Source: Streptomyces sp. A0958
Lineage (GTDB): Bacteria; Actinomycetota; Actinomycetes; Streptomycetales; Streptomycetaceae
NCBI RefSeq assembly: GCF_004795035.1
Contig: NZ_SSBK01000010.1
Location: forward strand, 112,977 to 176,976
DNA: 64,000 nt
Direction: 5' to 3'
The position numbers and the translations under genes are program-made. The notes beneath the pieces were generated by a model. The model saw nothing but the letters and a program-made list of their open reading frames with translations. It was not told the DNA's origin and did no database searches. Position 1 is the first letter of the stretch. Each line of letters begins with the position of its first letter. Shown piece by piece: positions 17,632 through 25,461 of this stretch.

Positions 17632-17685
17632 CATCGGCCGCATCGGCCGCATCGGCCGCATCGGCCGCATCGGCCGCACCGGCCG
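17632..17685. repeat. 9-bp tandem repeat upstream of the peptide operon promoter
   Basis: Five perfect copies of CATCGGCCG and one variant (CACCGGCCG) in direct tandem, 54 bp in total, ending 50 bp upstream of the -35 element. No gene supports a coding role for it. It may be a replication-slippage tract or a binding array. Confidence 0.85.
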
Positions 17686-17700
17686 GCCATGGGCTCGCGA

Positions 17701-17925
17701 TCAGGGGCCGGTCTCTTCTGCGCCCTCATCCGTTTCCCGTTCGCGCGGGGCGAGCGCGGCGAGGTCGCGGTGGAGGGCGGTGGCGTCGCCGCCGCGCCGG
17801 TTGAACCCCTGGAGGAGGCGGCGCGTGATGGCGGGCGCGAGGAGGGCGTCACCGGTACGGACGGTACGCACGGCGGCGGTCAACTGCTCGGGGGTGACGT
17901 CCGCGAGGGAGGCCCGGGTGCACGC
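17701..17925 (-). pseudogene. remnant of a NarL/LuxR-type response regulator
   Basis: On the minus strand the frame reads LADVTPEQLTAAVRTVRTGD, then LLAPAITRRLLQGF and LAALAPRERE before ending in DEGAEETGP. This is the receiver-to-output linker of NarL-family response regulators (EQLxAAVRxVxxGxALLAPxxTRRLL) and the first residues of the LuxR helix-turn-helix (LTPRERE). The receiver domain upstream and the DNA-binding helices downstream are both missing, so it is a fragment. No histidine kinase is nearby. Confidence 0.6.
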
Positions 17926-17995
17926 CGAGGAGTGGGGTCTCCCCTGTTCGAGCGGAGCCGAGAACTTCGGGGAGCCCCAGACGCCGCGGGATGCT

Positions 17996-19273
17996 TCACG
18001 AAGATCCGCCGGACCGGCCCTGGGCGACGCGGGAGCGCCGCTGGTCCAGGCGCCGGATCACGGGCGTCGCCGTCGCACCGTGCAGGAGCACGGAGGCGAG
18101 GACCGTGAACGCCGCGACCGCCCACAGCTCGTCGGCGTACCGGGTGAACGGCCCCTTGCCGAGGGCGTACGCGAGGTAGAAGAGCGAGCCGATACCCCGG
18201 ATGCCGAACAGGGCCGTGACCGCCCGCTCGCGCCGCCCGGCCGGAAAGCCCAGCTGCGCGGCGACACCGGCGACCGGACGGATAACAAGGATCAGGGTGA
18301 CCCCGAGGAGCGCCCCCTGCCAACTGAGGACGGACAGCCCGTCCGCGACCAGGTACCCACCGAGGAGGAACAGCAGAACAGCGGTCAGCAGACGCTCGAT
18401 CTGTTCGCTGAAGCCGTGCAGCACTTGGTGGTAGCCGTGGTTGCGCTCGGCGGCCCGAATGGTGCACGCCGTGACGAACACGGCGAGGAATCCGTATCCA
18501 TGGGCCAGCTCGGTCAGCCCGTAGGCGGTGAAGGTGGCACCGAGGGCGGTGAAACCCTCCATCTGCTGCGAGAGCCGAACATGGCGGGAGCGGAAGAACA
18601 ACCAGCCGAGCATGCGCCCCACCAGCACTCCCGCGACCAGCCCGACAGTCGCCCGCAGCAGCACATCGGCCACCAGCCAGTGGCCGATCCAGTCCGCCGA
18701 CCAGCCCTCGCCCGCCGTCGTCGCCAGCGCGACGGCGGCGAGGACGAACGGCAGCGCCAGCCCGTCGTTGAGACCGGCCTCGGAGGTCAGCGTGAAGCGC
18801 ACCTCCTCCTCGTCCTCCTCGTCCTCACCACTGATCGGCTCCCCGACCCGCACCTCCGCCGCCAGCACCGGATCGGTCGGCGCGAGCGCGGCGGCCAGGA
18901 GCAGGGCCACGGCCGGAGGCCAGCCCATGAGCCATGTGCCCAGCAGCGCCACCCCGGCGATGGTCAGCGGCAGGGCCAGCCCCAGGAAGCGCCAGGTTCC
19001 CGCCCACGCACGCCATCCGAACGGCCGGTCGATCGCCAGCCCCGCGCCCATCAGCGAAACGATCACGCAGACCTCCGTCACATGCTCGACCCACACGCGG
19101 TCCCGCACGGGGTCCACCACGGGCACGTCCAGCGGCAGCAGGGCGATCGCCGCACCCGCGACGAGGAACACCATGGGCATGGAAAAGGGACGCCGACGAA
19201 CCAGCGGGGGAAGGACAGCGGCCATCAGGATGCCGATACCTGCTGCCATGTATATGCCGTGCGCCAACGTCAT
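17996..19273 (-). CDS. Na+/H+ (cation/proton) antiporter, CPA1 family
   Basis: A 425-residue polytopic membrane protein starting at ATG 19273 (MTLAHGIYMAAGIGIL). It has about twelve helices and the CPA1 core motifs: AAALAPTDPVLAAEV (the TDP of the unwound helix 4) and LTSEAGLNDGLALPFVLAAVAL (the ND/DG ion-binding helix 5), then FGIRGIGSLFYLAYALG, the conserved arginine helix. It exchanges cytoplasmic Na+ or K+ for protons, aiding pH and salt homeostasis. An acidic patch EDEEDEEEVR in a loop is unusual. It is a single gene; a response-regulator fragment lies just past its end. Confidence 0.9.
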   Translation of the reverse strand: MTLAHGIYMAAGIGILMAAVLPPLVRRRPFSMPMVFLVAGAAIALLPLDVPVVDPVRDRVWVEHVTEVCVIVSLMGAGLAIDRPFGWRAWAGTWRFLGLALPLTIAGVALLGTWLMGWPPAVALLLAAALAPTDPVLAAEVRVGEPISGEDEEDEEEVRFTLTSEAGLNDGLALPFVLAAVALATTAGEGWSADWIGHWLVADVLLRATVGLVAGVLVGRMLGWLFFRSRHVRLSQQMEGFTALGATFTAYGLTELAHGYGFLAVFVTACTIRAAERNHGYHQVLHGFSEQIERLLTAVLLFLLGGYLVADGLSVLSWQGALLGVTLILVIRPVAGVAAQLGFPAGRRERAVTALFGIRGIGSLFYLAYALGKGPFTRYADELWAVAAFTVLASVLLHGATATPVIRRLDQRRSRVAQGRSGGSS

Positions 19274-19485
19274 GCGGTACCGAGTCCTCCGTCGCTTCGG
19301 GCCGCAAACGGATGAACGGGCACGGGACGGCCACGCTGACTGAGGATGCGGCGGGAGGAATACCCGGATACCCCGACACCCGGTACACACGCACCCGCAC
19401 GTCAGCACACCCGCCCACAGCCCCGAGTGCCCGGCAGGCCGTGCGGCGGATGCATGGCGGCAGGCGTCGGGGCAAGGTGGGGGAC

Positions 19486-19860
19486 ATGACGACGATCCTT
19501 GGCGCCATCGTTCTCGGCACGCCCGACCCGCCCGCCCTGGCCGACTTCTACCGCGCCATGCTGGGATGGGAGGAGGCCGAGCGGGAGCCCGATTGGGTCA
19601 GGCTGAAGGCCCCGGAAGGGGAGCGCCCAGGCCTCAGCTTCCAGCTGGAAACCGACCACACACCCCCGGTCTGGCCCCAACTCCCGGGAACCCAGCAGAT
19701 GCAGGCGCACCTGGACATCCAGGTCGACGACCTGGAAGCGGAGACCCAGCGAGCCTGCGCCCTGGGAGCGACGCTGGAGGAGCTACAGCCCCAGAAGGAC
19801 GTACGTGTCCTGCGCGACCCCCACGGCCACCCGTTCTGCCTCTTCCTCCCGGGCGCCTGA
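19486..19860 (+). CDS. VOC/glyoxalase-fold protein
   Basis: A 124-residue protein with the paired beta-alpha-beta-beta-beta modules of the vicinal oxygen chelate superfamily: TPDPPALADFYRAMLGWEEAEREPDWVRLKAPEG at the start, then MQAHLDIQVDDLEAETQRACALGATLEELQPQKDVRVLRDPHGHPFCLF. The final DPHGHPFCLF is the typical VOC ending. It may bind a small antibiotic or act on a small metabolite; members are functionally diverse. ATG 19486 follows GTGGGGGAC, a weak ribosome site. Confidence 0.82.
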   Translation: MTTILGAIVLGTPDPPALADFYRAMLGWEEAEREPDWVRLKAPEGERPGLSFQLETDHTPPVWPQLPGTQQMQAHLDIQVDDLEAETQRACALGATLEELQPQKDVRVLRDPHGHPFCLFLPGA

Positions 19861-19884
19861 AGACCCTGCCCGACGGGGACGGTC

Positions 19885-21018
19885 TCACCCCTGCTCGGCC
19901 GCGCCGTTGAAGAAGTCGATGAAGCTGTACGGCGCGCGGTCGCCGAGGCAGAGGTCGAGGATCTCGCGCGCGTCGTCGTAGAACGGCTCGGTACGCGCGA
20001 ACAGCGCCTCCTCGTACGCGGTGAGCGCCGCCTCGATGTCGCCGGGACGGGCGGCGATGGCCCTGCCGAGCTCGGAGCCGTCGAACATCGCCAGGTTGGC
20101 GCCGTCACCGGAGGGGCGCATCAGGTGCGCGGCATCGCCGAGAAGGGTCACCCCGGGCACCCGGTCCCAGCGATGACCGTCCGGAAGGGTGTGGATCATG
20201 CGGGCGACGGGAGCGGTCTCGCCCTCGGTGATCAGGGCGGTGAGGTGCGGCGCCCAGCTCTCGAACTCCGCGGCGACCCGGGCGCGCGCTGCGGCGGGGT
20301 CGCCGAAGTCGAGCGCGCCGATCCACTCGGCGGAGCGGTTCAGCTCGACGTAGGTGTGGATGGTGTCACCCGCCTCGCGGTGGGCCACGATCCCCTTCCC
20401 CGGCGTGAGCGCGTACATGGCGCCCTCGCCGACCGCCTCGGCCGTCGCGGGGTGGCGCCGGTCCACGTCGTACAGGTAGGTCTCGACGAACGTCGTGCCC
20501 GTGTACGAGGGTGTGGCGTCGGACAGCAGCGGCCGGATGCGCGACCAGGCGCCGTCGGCACCGACGAGGACGTCGCTGGTCACGGTCGAGCCGTCGGCGA
20601 AGCTCAGCTCGTGCCGGCCGCCACCGAGCGGCCGGACACCGGTGAGCTTGCGCCCCCATCGAATGGTCCCCCCGGGCAGTGAGTCGAGCAGGATCTGCCG
20701 CAGCTCGCCGCGGAGCACCTCGGGGCGTGCGGCCGTGCCGTCGTCCGGGAGGTCGAGCAGCACCGCGCCCCGCTCGTCCAGCACGCGCGCGGCCTCGGCG
20801 CCCGCGTGGATGATCGCGCGGAACTCGTCGAGGAGACCGGCTTCGGCGAGCGCGCGCTGTCCGTCTTCCTCGTGGATGTCGAGCTGGCCACCCTGCGTAC
20901 GGGACGCGGCCGAGGGATCGGCCTCGTAGACGGTCGCGGGGATGCCGTGGACCTGCAGGACGCGTGCGAGGGCGAGGCCGCCGAGGCCCGCGCCGATGAT
21001 CGTGACCGGGGTCGTCAT
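19885..21018 (-). CDS. FAD-dependent monooxygenase, TetX-like
   Basis: A 377-residue class A flavin monooxygenase. It starts MTTPVTIIGAGLGGLALARVLQVHGIPATVYEADPSA (FAD Rossmann motif), has SDVLVGADGAWSRIRPLLSD in the middle and GVTLLGDAAHLMRPSGDGANLAMFDGSELGRAI near the end. The GDAAHLM(R/S)P-x-x-G-x-GAN-x-A pattern is shared with TetX, the tetracycline-inactivating enzyme, though many relatives act on other aromatics. It is divergent from a TetR gene with two perfect operators in between, so it is probably induced by its substrate. Earlier ATG at 21078 lies inside an operator and is not preferred. Confidence 0.87.
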   Translation of the reverse strand: MTTPVTIIGAGLGGLALARVLQVHGIPATVYEADPSAASRTQGGQLDIHEEDGQRALAEAGLLDEFRAIIHAGAEAARVLDERGAVLLDLPDDGTAARPEVLRGELRQILLDSLPGGTIRWGRKLTGVRPLGGGRHELSFADGSTVTSDVLVGADGAWSRIRPLLSDATPSYTGTTFVETYLYDVDRRHPATAEAVGEGAMYALTPGKGIVAHREAGDTIHTYVELNRSAEWIGALDFGDPAAARARVAAEFESWAPHLTALITEGETAPVARMIHTLPDGHRWDRVPGVTLLGDAAHLMRPSGDGANLAMFDGSELGRAIAARPGDIEAALTAYEEALFARTEPFYDDAREILDLCLGDRAPYSFIDFFNGAAEQG

Positions 21019-21048
21019 GGCGGGTTCCTTTCGCTGGGTAACGAGGAC

Positions 21049-21095
21049 TGGAACATCGTTCCAATCGCTCGCACCCATGTTGGAACGCCGTTCCA
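21049..21095. promoter_or_regulatory. pair of 15-bp TetR operators
   Basis: TGGAACATCGTTCCA at 21049-21063 and TGGAACGCCGTTCCA at 21081-21095, identical except for two central bases and 32 bp apart, about three helical turns. They lie between the divergent monooxygenase and TetR genes. Confidence 0.82.
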
Positions 21096-21114
21096 GTCAT
21101 GTCAAACTTGTCCC

Positions 21115-21819
21115 ATGGCGACCAGACCGAAGCGAGCCGAACGGCGCACGGACGCGCTCTCGAAGGAGCGGATCGTGCGGGCCGCGATCCAGATACTCGA
21201 CGCGGACGGTGAGAGTGCGCTGACGTTCCGCGCACTCGCGGCGCGCCTGGCCACCGGCAGCGGGGCGATCTACTGGCACATCGCCAACAAGGACGACCTG
21301 CTGGCCGCGGCCACCGACGACGTCATCGCCCGCGTCGTGACGGACGTGCCGAGCGGCGCCGGCCCGCAGGAGGCGGTCCGGGCCATCGCCCTGGGAATCT
21401 TCGACGCGATCGACGCCCACCCGTGGGTGGGCCACCAGCTCTCCCGCATGCCCTGGCTGGCCGCGATGCCGCAGATCTTCGAGGGCATCGGCGGCCAGCT
21501 CCAGGCGCTGGGCGTCAGCGAGGACGCCTGGTTCGATTCGGCGTCCGCGCTCGTGAACTACATCCTCGGCGTCGCCGGACAGAACGCCGCCAACAGCCGC
21601 GCGCACGCCCACGGGACCGATCGCACGGCCTTCCTGGGCGCCGTCGCCGACCAGTGGACGCGGCTCGACCCGGCACGGTATCCCTTCGTGCACCGGGTGG
21701 CGGGGCAACTGGCCGACCACGACGACCGCGAGCAGTTCCTCGCCGGCATCGACCTCATCCTGGCCGGCCTCAGGACCGCGACACCCGTGCCGGACGCCTC
21801 AGGCGGCGACGGGGCCTGA
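21115..21819 (+). CDS. TetR-family regulator (TetR_C type)
   Basis: A 234-residue regulator with an N-terminal helix-turn-helix SKERIVRAAIQILDADGESALTFRALAARLATGSGAIYWHIANKDDLL, the pattern of the tetracycline-repressor branch of TetR proteins (LTFRALAxxLxxxxGAIYWHxxxKxxLL). It starts at ATG 21115, twenty bases past the second operator, and probably represses itself and the TetX-like monooxygenase. Its last 20 bp overlap the convergent DUF5133 gene. Confidence 0.9.
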   Translation: MATRPKRAERRTDALSKERIVRAAIQILDADGESALTFRALAARLATGSGAIYWHIANKDDLLAAATDDVIARVVTDVPSGAGPQEAVRAIALGIFDAIDAHPWVGHQLSRMPWLAAMPQIFEGIGGQLQALGVSEDAWFDSASALVNYILGVAGQNAANSRAHAHGTDRTAFLGAVADQWTRLDPARYPFVHRVAGQLADHDDREQFLAGIDLILAGLRTATPVPDASGGDGA

Positions 21820-22059
21820 CCGGGCACCGCGAACCGGCGTCGGGCGGCTCGCCGAGTCCGGCACGCCGTTGCGCAGAAGAGCGTCGGCGGTGCTCAGGGC
21901 CTCCCGCACGTCGCTGACGCCCGTCATGACACACAGGGTGTACGCCGTGTCCTCGCGTTGCCGGACGGTGTCCGGGGTGGAACGGCGCTCGTCCTCGATC
22001 ACCGCGTCGGCGTAACGGGACAACGCGGCACGCAGGTCTCCGGGCGTGGGAAGCAGCAC
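21799..22059 (-). CDS. DUF5133-type small protein
   Basis: An 86-residue protein when started at GTG 22059, which has GAGGAGGAG 6 bp upstream. It begins LLPTPGDLRAALSRYADAV and contains EDTAYTLCVMTGVSDVREALSTADALL, the pattern of the Streptomyces DUF5133 family, of unknown function. The 3-prime tail overlaps the end of the TetR gene by 21 bp. The stretch 22060-22391 upstream shows no supportable gene. Confidence 0.75.
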   Translation of the reverse strand: MLLPTPGDLRAALSRYADAVIEDERRSTPDTVRQREDTAYTLCVMTGVSDVREALSTADALLRNGVPDSASRPTPVRGARSGPVAA

Positions 22060-22391
22060 AGCCAACTCCTCCTCAGTGGACCGCCCCTCCTGAGCCGCAC
22101 GATGGGCGGGGGCAGGGGCATCGCTCACAACGATCTTCGGATTCCCCGCATCACGCAGAGCATTCCCCCGTATTCCGGCCACCTCGACAGGCCCGCAGTC
22201 GATCCCGATAAGCCTGCTGGGACGGGGCACACGTCAGGTATGGCCGGGGAGGCCGCCCTGCGGAAGTCGGAAGAGGACCCGCACGGCAGGCCCCTCGGTC
22301 ATGTACGTCGCCCACCCCGCCCCGGTCCACCCGCACCTGTGGCCGTTGCGGGCGATCGGACGCAACGAACGTGCCATCGCTGCCCTCGGCC

Positions 22392-22423
22392 CAGCCGCGG
22401 CGTTTCACGCGGAGCCGCGGCTG
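22392..22423 (-). terminator. hairpin downstream of the DUF3626-like gene
   Basis: A perfect 10-bp stem CAGCCGCGGC/GCCGCGGCTG with a 12-nt loop, 58 bp past the stop of the minus-strand gene ending at 22482. Confidence 0.55.
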
Positions 22424-22481
22424 AGCGATCGGTGACTTCTCGCGAAGGGGCCGGATGACGCGTGTTCCCGCAGGGCCGAGG

Positions 22482-23330
22482 CTACGGGTGCCACACCTGG
22501 CCGAAGCGCGCCACGTAATGCCACACCTTCTTGACCGCCTGGGCGTCGAAGCGCCCCGCGCAGGCCGCGTCTCCGACGATGCGGGGGTCGAGCACACCGT
22601 CAACGGCGATCGTCGTGCCCAGGTCGACGTACTCCTGACCGCGGTAGCCCGGGTGCCGGCGCAGGTCCTCGACCGTGAGCCGGAACCCGGGATGCCACTC
22701 CACGGGGCAGCCGAGGCGCCGGGCGGCGGTCTCGACAGCCGTGTCCCGGTAGCAGGGGTCCAGGACCAGCGCCTCCACATGGCGCTCCGGACGGACCGGC
22801 CCATGCACCTGCGCCTCGATGTAGTCGTCCAGGGCGTCCCGACGGCCGGCCAGGGCGAGGCCGACGAGCCCCATACGGGAGACGACCCCGAAATCCGAAG
22901 GCTGGAGGAAGCTGTCCGGGTAGCAGAACGTGGTGCGCTCCAGCGCCTCGAAGGCCAGCCTGAAATGCGCGGAGCCGAACCGCGGCGCTCCGCCGGCCGG
23001 CTTCCGGCGGAAGTTCAACGCCCCGTAGACGGGCCGCTCGTGGGCCGGAGCCGTGTCGTACGCCCCGTCGAAGATCCGGCTCTCCCAGCGCCACCGGTCG
23101 CCGCCCGGATGGGCGGTCAGTCCGCCGTTGCTGGTTCCGGTGACGAACTGCGAGCAGTAGGCCCCGGTCTCGGCCATCGCCTCCAGGATCGGCCTGCCGC
23201 GCACCGGACGGTCCGGGTGGAAGTTGAGGGTCACCCGAAGTGCGGGGTCCGCCGGAGGGCCCGATGCCAGCGACGTGACGTGGTCGAGGGCCCGTTGCTG
23301 CGAAGTCCGGAAGGAGGAAGGGGAACTCAT
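22482..23330 (-). CDS. DUF3626 domain protein
   Basis: A 282-residue protein of the DUF3626 family. Recognisable segments are RVTLNFHPDRPVRGRPILEAMAE, then SQFVTGTSNGGLTAHPGGDRW and SRIFDGAYDTAPAHERPVYG, followed by GSAHFRLAFEALERTTFCYPDS. The invariant TSNGGLTAHPGGDRWRWE block and NFHPDR motif suggest an enzyme active site, but the function of the family is not established. ATG 23330 is chosen over the longer frame to 23621 because the upstream residues have no family similarity. Single gene. Confidence 0.75.
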   Translation of the reverse strand: MSSPSSFRTSQQRALDHVTSLASGPPADPALRVTLNFHPDRPVRGRPILEAMAETGAYCSQFVTGTSNGGLTAHPGGDRWRWESRIFDGAYDTAPAHERPVYGALNFRRKPAGGAPRFGSAHFRLAFEALERTTFCYPDSFLQPSDFGVVSRMGLVGLALAGRRDALDDYIEAQVHGPVRPERHVEALVLDPCYRDTAVETAARRLGCPVEWHPGFRLTVEDLRRHPGYRGQEYVDLGTTIAVDGVLDPRIVGDAACAGRFDAQAVKKVWHYVARFGQVWHP

Positions 23331-23454
23331 CCGCACAGTCTTCCCCGATGCGGTCGACCGGCGCACGGATTTGTCCCCGGGCAGGCACGCCCCGGGGAGA
23401 TGATGCGGCGGAGAGAACTGCCTACGTGCCGTGTTACCCGACCGGGGGTCCTTT

Positions 23455-24006
23455 GTGAGTCCGACCGACCAGATACTTCCGCTCGCGGGCGTCGCCCTGG
23501 GGGCCGTCATGTCGTTCCTGGTGAGCAGCGCGACCGAGCGTACGAGGTGGCGCAGACAACAAGCCGTGCGATGGGACGAGCGCCGCCTGACGGCGTACGC
23601 CGAGTACGCCCACGCGGTCAAGGAGTTGGCGGCGCGCTATCAGATGATCGCTGCCGCCCGCGGCCTGACGTCGGGCCCCGTACCACTGGAGCCGACCCCG
23701 GAAGTACTCTCCGAAGTCAGCCAGTTGGAGTCCAGGCGCTCCGCGCTGTCGGAGACGCTCGGACTGCTCGGTGACACCGAGGCGAACACCGCGTCCAAGT
23801 CACTGGACCACTGCTTGTGGCGGTTGGAGTCCCTGGCCCGGGGCGTCACCATGGAGGCCGAACACGACTGGGACCAGGCCTATCTGGAGTTCCGGAACGC
23901 ACGAAACCGCTACGTCGAGCGCGCGCGGGCCAGCCTCGGTGTGACAGGGGCCGCCGGCCGGGACGTGGCCTGGCCTGCCGCATGGCGTCCCGCGGCCAGG
24001 CCGTAG
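23455..24006 (+). CDS. hypothetical protein with one N-terminal membrane helix
   Basis: A 183-residue protein from GTG 23455 (VSPTDQILPLAGVALGAVMSFLVSS gives a membrane helix at about 7-26), then a long helical soluble part: RTRWRRQQAVRWDERRLTAYAEYAHAVKELAARYQ and later RSALSETLGLLG and DQAYLEFRNARNRYVERAR. Such single-TM, coiled-coil-like proteins are common hypotheticals in Streptomyces. No enzymatic motif is seen and its neighbours give no hint. Confidence 0.7.
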   Translation: MSPTDQILPLAGVALGAVMSFLVSSATERTRWRRQQAVRWDERRLTAYAEYAHAVKELAARYQMIAAARGLTSGPVPLEPTPEVLSEVSQLESRRSALSETLGLLGDTEANTASKSLDHCLWRLESLARGVTMEAEHDWDQAYLEFRNARNRYVERARASLGVTGAAGRDVAWPAAWRPAARP

Positions 24007-24071
24007 TCCTCACCGTGAGGACTGCATACACGCGTCTCGTGACCCGAGCGATCCGGCGACCTCCCCCGCCG

Positions 24072-24167
24072 TCAGGCGACGAGCCGTACGACCAGTGCGA
24101 GGACCACGAGTGCGCCGACTGCGACCCCCGTGGTCTGCCAGATCCGCTTCCGGGGCGGGAGCGTCAT
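24072..24167 (-). CDS. small single-pass membrane protein (31 aa)
   Basis: A 31-codon ORF, MTLPPRKRIWQTTGVAVG followed by ALVVLALVVRLVA, with a positively charged head and one membrane helix. This is the usual form of small actinobacterial membrane proteins, but no clear ribosome site is visible and conservation is unknown. It may be the end of a longer decayed gene, since cysteine-rich zinc-finger-like residues (SCPDCGRDGTVRRC) occur just upstream in another frame. Confidence 0.35.
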   Translation of the reverse strand: MTLPPRKRIWQTTGVAVGALVVLALVVRLVA

Positions 24168-24549
24168 GACGTGCGGCCGCCCGCCGTGGGGAACACGAAC
24201 AGGTCAGGGACCTGCCCGTGCCCGCGCAGCGCCGTACGGTGCCGTCCCTGCCGCAGTCGGGACAGCTCTCCCGATCCCGGTCGCCCGGCAGGTGGTGCAC
24301 TGGCTTACCCACCGCCGGGGATGCAAACTCGTCCTCACCTGGCCCGCCTCGGCCACCGACACCTTGCCCGTGCGCCCCGAGGACGTCCCCGTCGTCCGGC
24401 CCGATGGAAGTTACCTGGTCACGGGGGACTCGGCGGAGTGGGACTCAGCACCACCCGGTGTGTGCGTCTCGTCGCCCGGCCCGGCCGCCGCCCACGCGAT
24501 CCGCCCGCCGCGAATGCCGCACCCCGCCCTGCGCTACCTTCCTGGAGAT
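24168..24549. other. interval without a supportable gene
   Basis: About 380 bp between two small genes. Plus-strand frames are open but the predicted residues have no family character, and the downstream gene has a better start at 24550. A short CPDCG zinc-finger-like stretch on the minus strand (about 24240-24290) may be gene debris. Confidence 0.4.
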
Positions 24550-24894
24550 ATGGACGACGAGGCGGAGGCACCCTTCATCGACCCGGAATCGGACTACCCG
24601 TGCTGCTGGTTCTGCCCGGCCCTGCGGCTTCCGCGCACCGGTTTTCTCGTCGCGGACCGGCCCAGCAGGGACTGGCCGTTCGATGTGGCGGACGGCTACC
24701 GGTACACCGTCGACACCCGGACCCCGGTCTGCGTACACCCCGGCCGCGTCGGCCTGGACGCGGAGCGCAGGGCCCGGATCTACGTGGACCCCCCGCCGCC
24801 GGACCCCGAGCAGACCGCCCTCGCGCCGGCCGGACGGCGCCGCCGATGGTGGCGGCTGCGGCCCGGTCCGAAGAGCATGTCGGGTCAGGGGTAG
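24550..24894 (+). CDS. hypothetical protein with Cys-rich N-terminal region
   Basis: A 114-residue protein from ATG 24550 (TGGAG 2 bp upstream is a close but possible ribosome site). It starts MDDEAEAPFIDPESDYPCCWFCPALRLP and has LVADRPSRDWPFDVADGYRYTVDTRTPVCVHPGR in the middle, so C-CxxC plus a later C-x-H could bind a metal. The C-terminus is Arg-rich. A longer frame extends upstream but is not convincing. Function unknown. Confidence 0.55.
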   Translation: MDDEAEAPFIDPESDYPCCWFCPALRLPRTGFLVADRPSRDWPFDVADGYRYTVDTRTPVCVHPGRVGLDAERRARIYVDPPPPDPEQTALAPAGRRRRWWRLRPGPKSMSGQG

Positions 24895-24916
24895 CTTAGG
24901 GGTAGCCTGCGTCTTC

Positions 24917-25363
24917 ATGATGCGTGCCTGGTCTCTGCCGATCCTGCTCCTCGTCTGCGGTTCGGCCGCCGCGACCGGGTTGTTCTTCAGAGGACACATC
25001 GCCGAAGGCGTCACCATCGTGCTGGCCTTTGCGCTGCTCACGTACCTGAACTCGCCCCTGATCTTCCCGAAGTCGATCGGCGCGCTGGAGGCACAACGCC
25101 GTAGCGCGGTCGACGGCCGCCCGATCGTCTTCTGGCGCCCGGGCTGCGCGTACTGCCTGCGCCTGCGCATCCGGTTGCGCCGCCGCGCCCGCCATCTGCA
25201 TTGGGTCGACATCTGGCGTGACCCGGAAGCGGCGGCGCTGGTGCGGGCGGCCAACGACGGCAACGAAACGGTGCCGACCGTCCTCGTGGCGGGCAAACCC
25301 CACACCAATCCGGACCCGGCATGGGTACGCGCACAACTCGCCCCATCCACGCGACGGAACTGA
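24917..25363 (+). CDS. membrane-anchored glutaredoxin/mycoredoxin-like protein
   Basis: A 148-residue protein with two N-terminal membrane helices (about 5-22 and 28-48) and a C-terminal thioredoxin fold: DGRPIVFWRPGCAYCLRLRIRL (the CxxC redox centre CAYC), then HWVDIWRDPEAAALVRAANDGNETVPTVLVAGKPHTNPDPAWV, where TVPTV is the cis-Pro loop and NP the following motif of mycoredoxins. It probably reduces mycothiol mixed disulfides near the membrane. Two ATG codons occur in tandem at 24917 and 24920. The direct repeat AGGGGTAGC just upstream may be part of its promoter. Confidence 0.82.
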   Translation: MMRAWSLPILLLVCGSAAATGLFFRGHIAEGVTIVLAFALLTYLNSPLIFPKSIGALEAQRRSAVDGRPIVFWRPGCAYCLRLRIRLRRRARHLHWVDIWRDPEAAALVRAANDGNETVPTVLVAGKPHTNPDPAWVRAQLAPSTRRN

Positions 25364-25461
25364 AGCGCCGAGGCCCGAACTCGGCGGGCCTCCGGACCAG
25401 CGCACGCCGACCACCCGCTGAGCAGTGACAGGGCCTCCTGCCTGCGGCTCACCCCCCGCCG

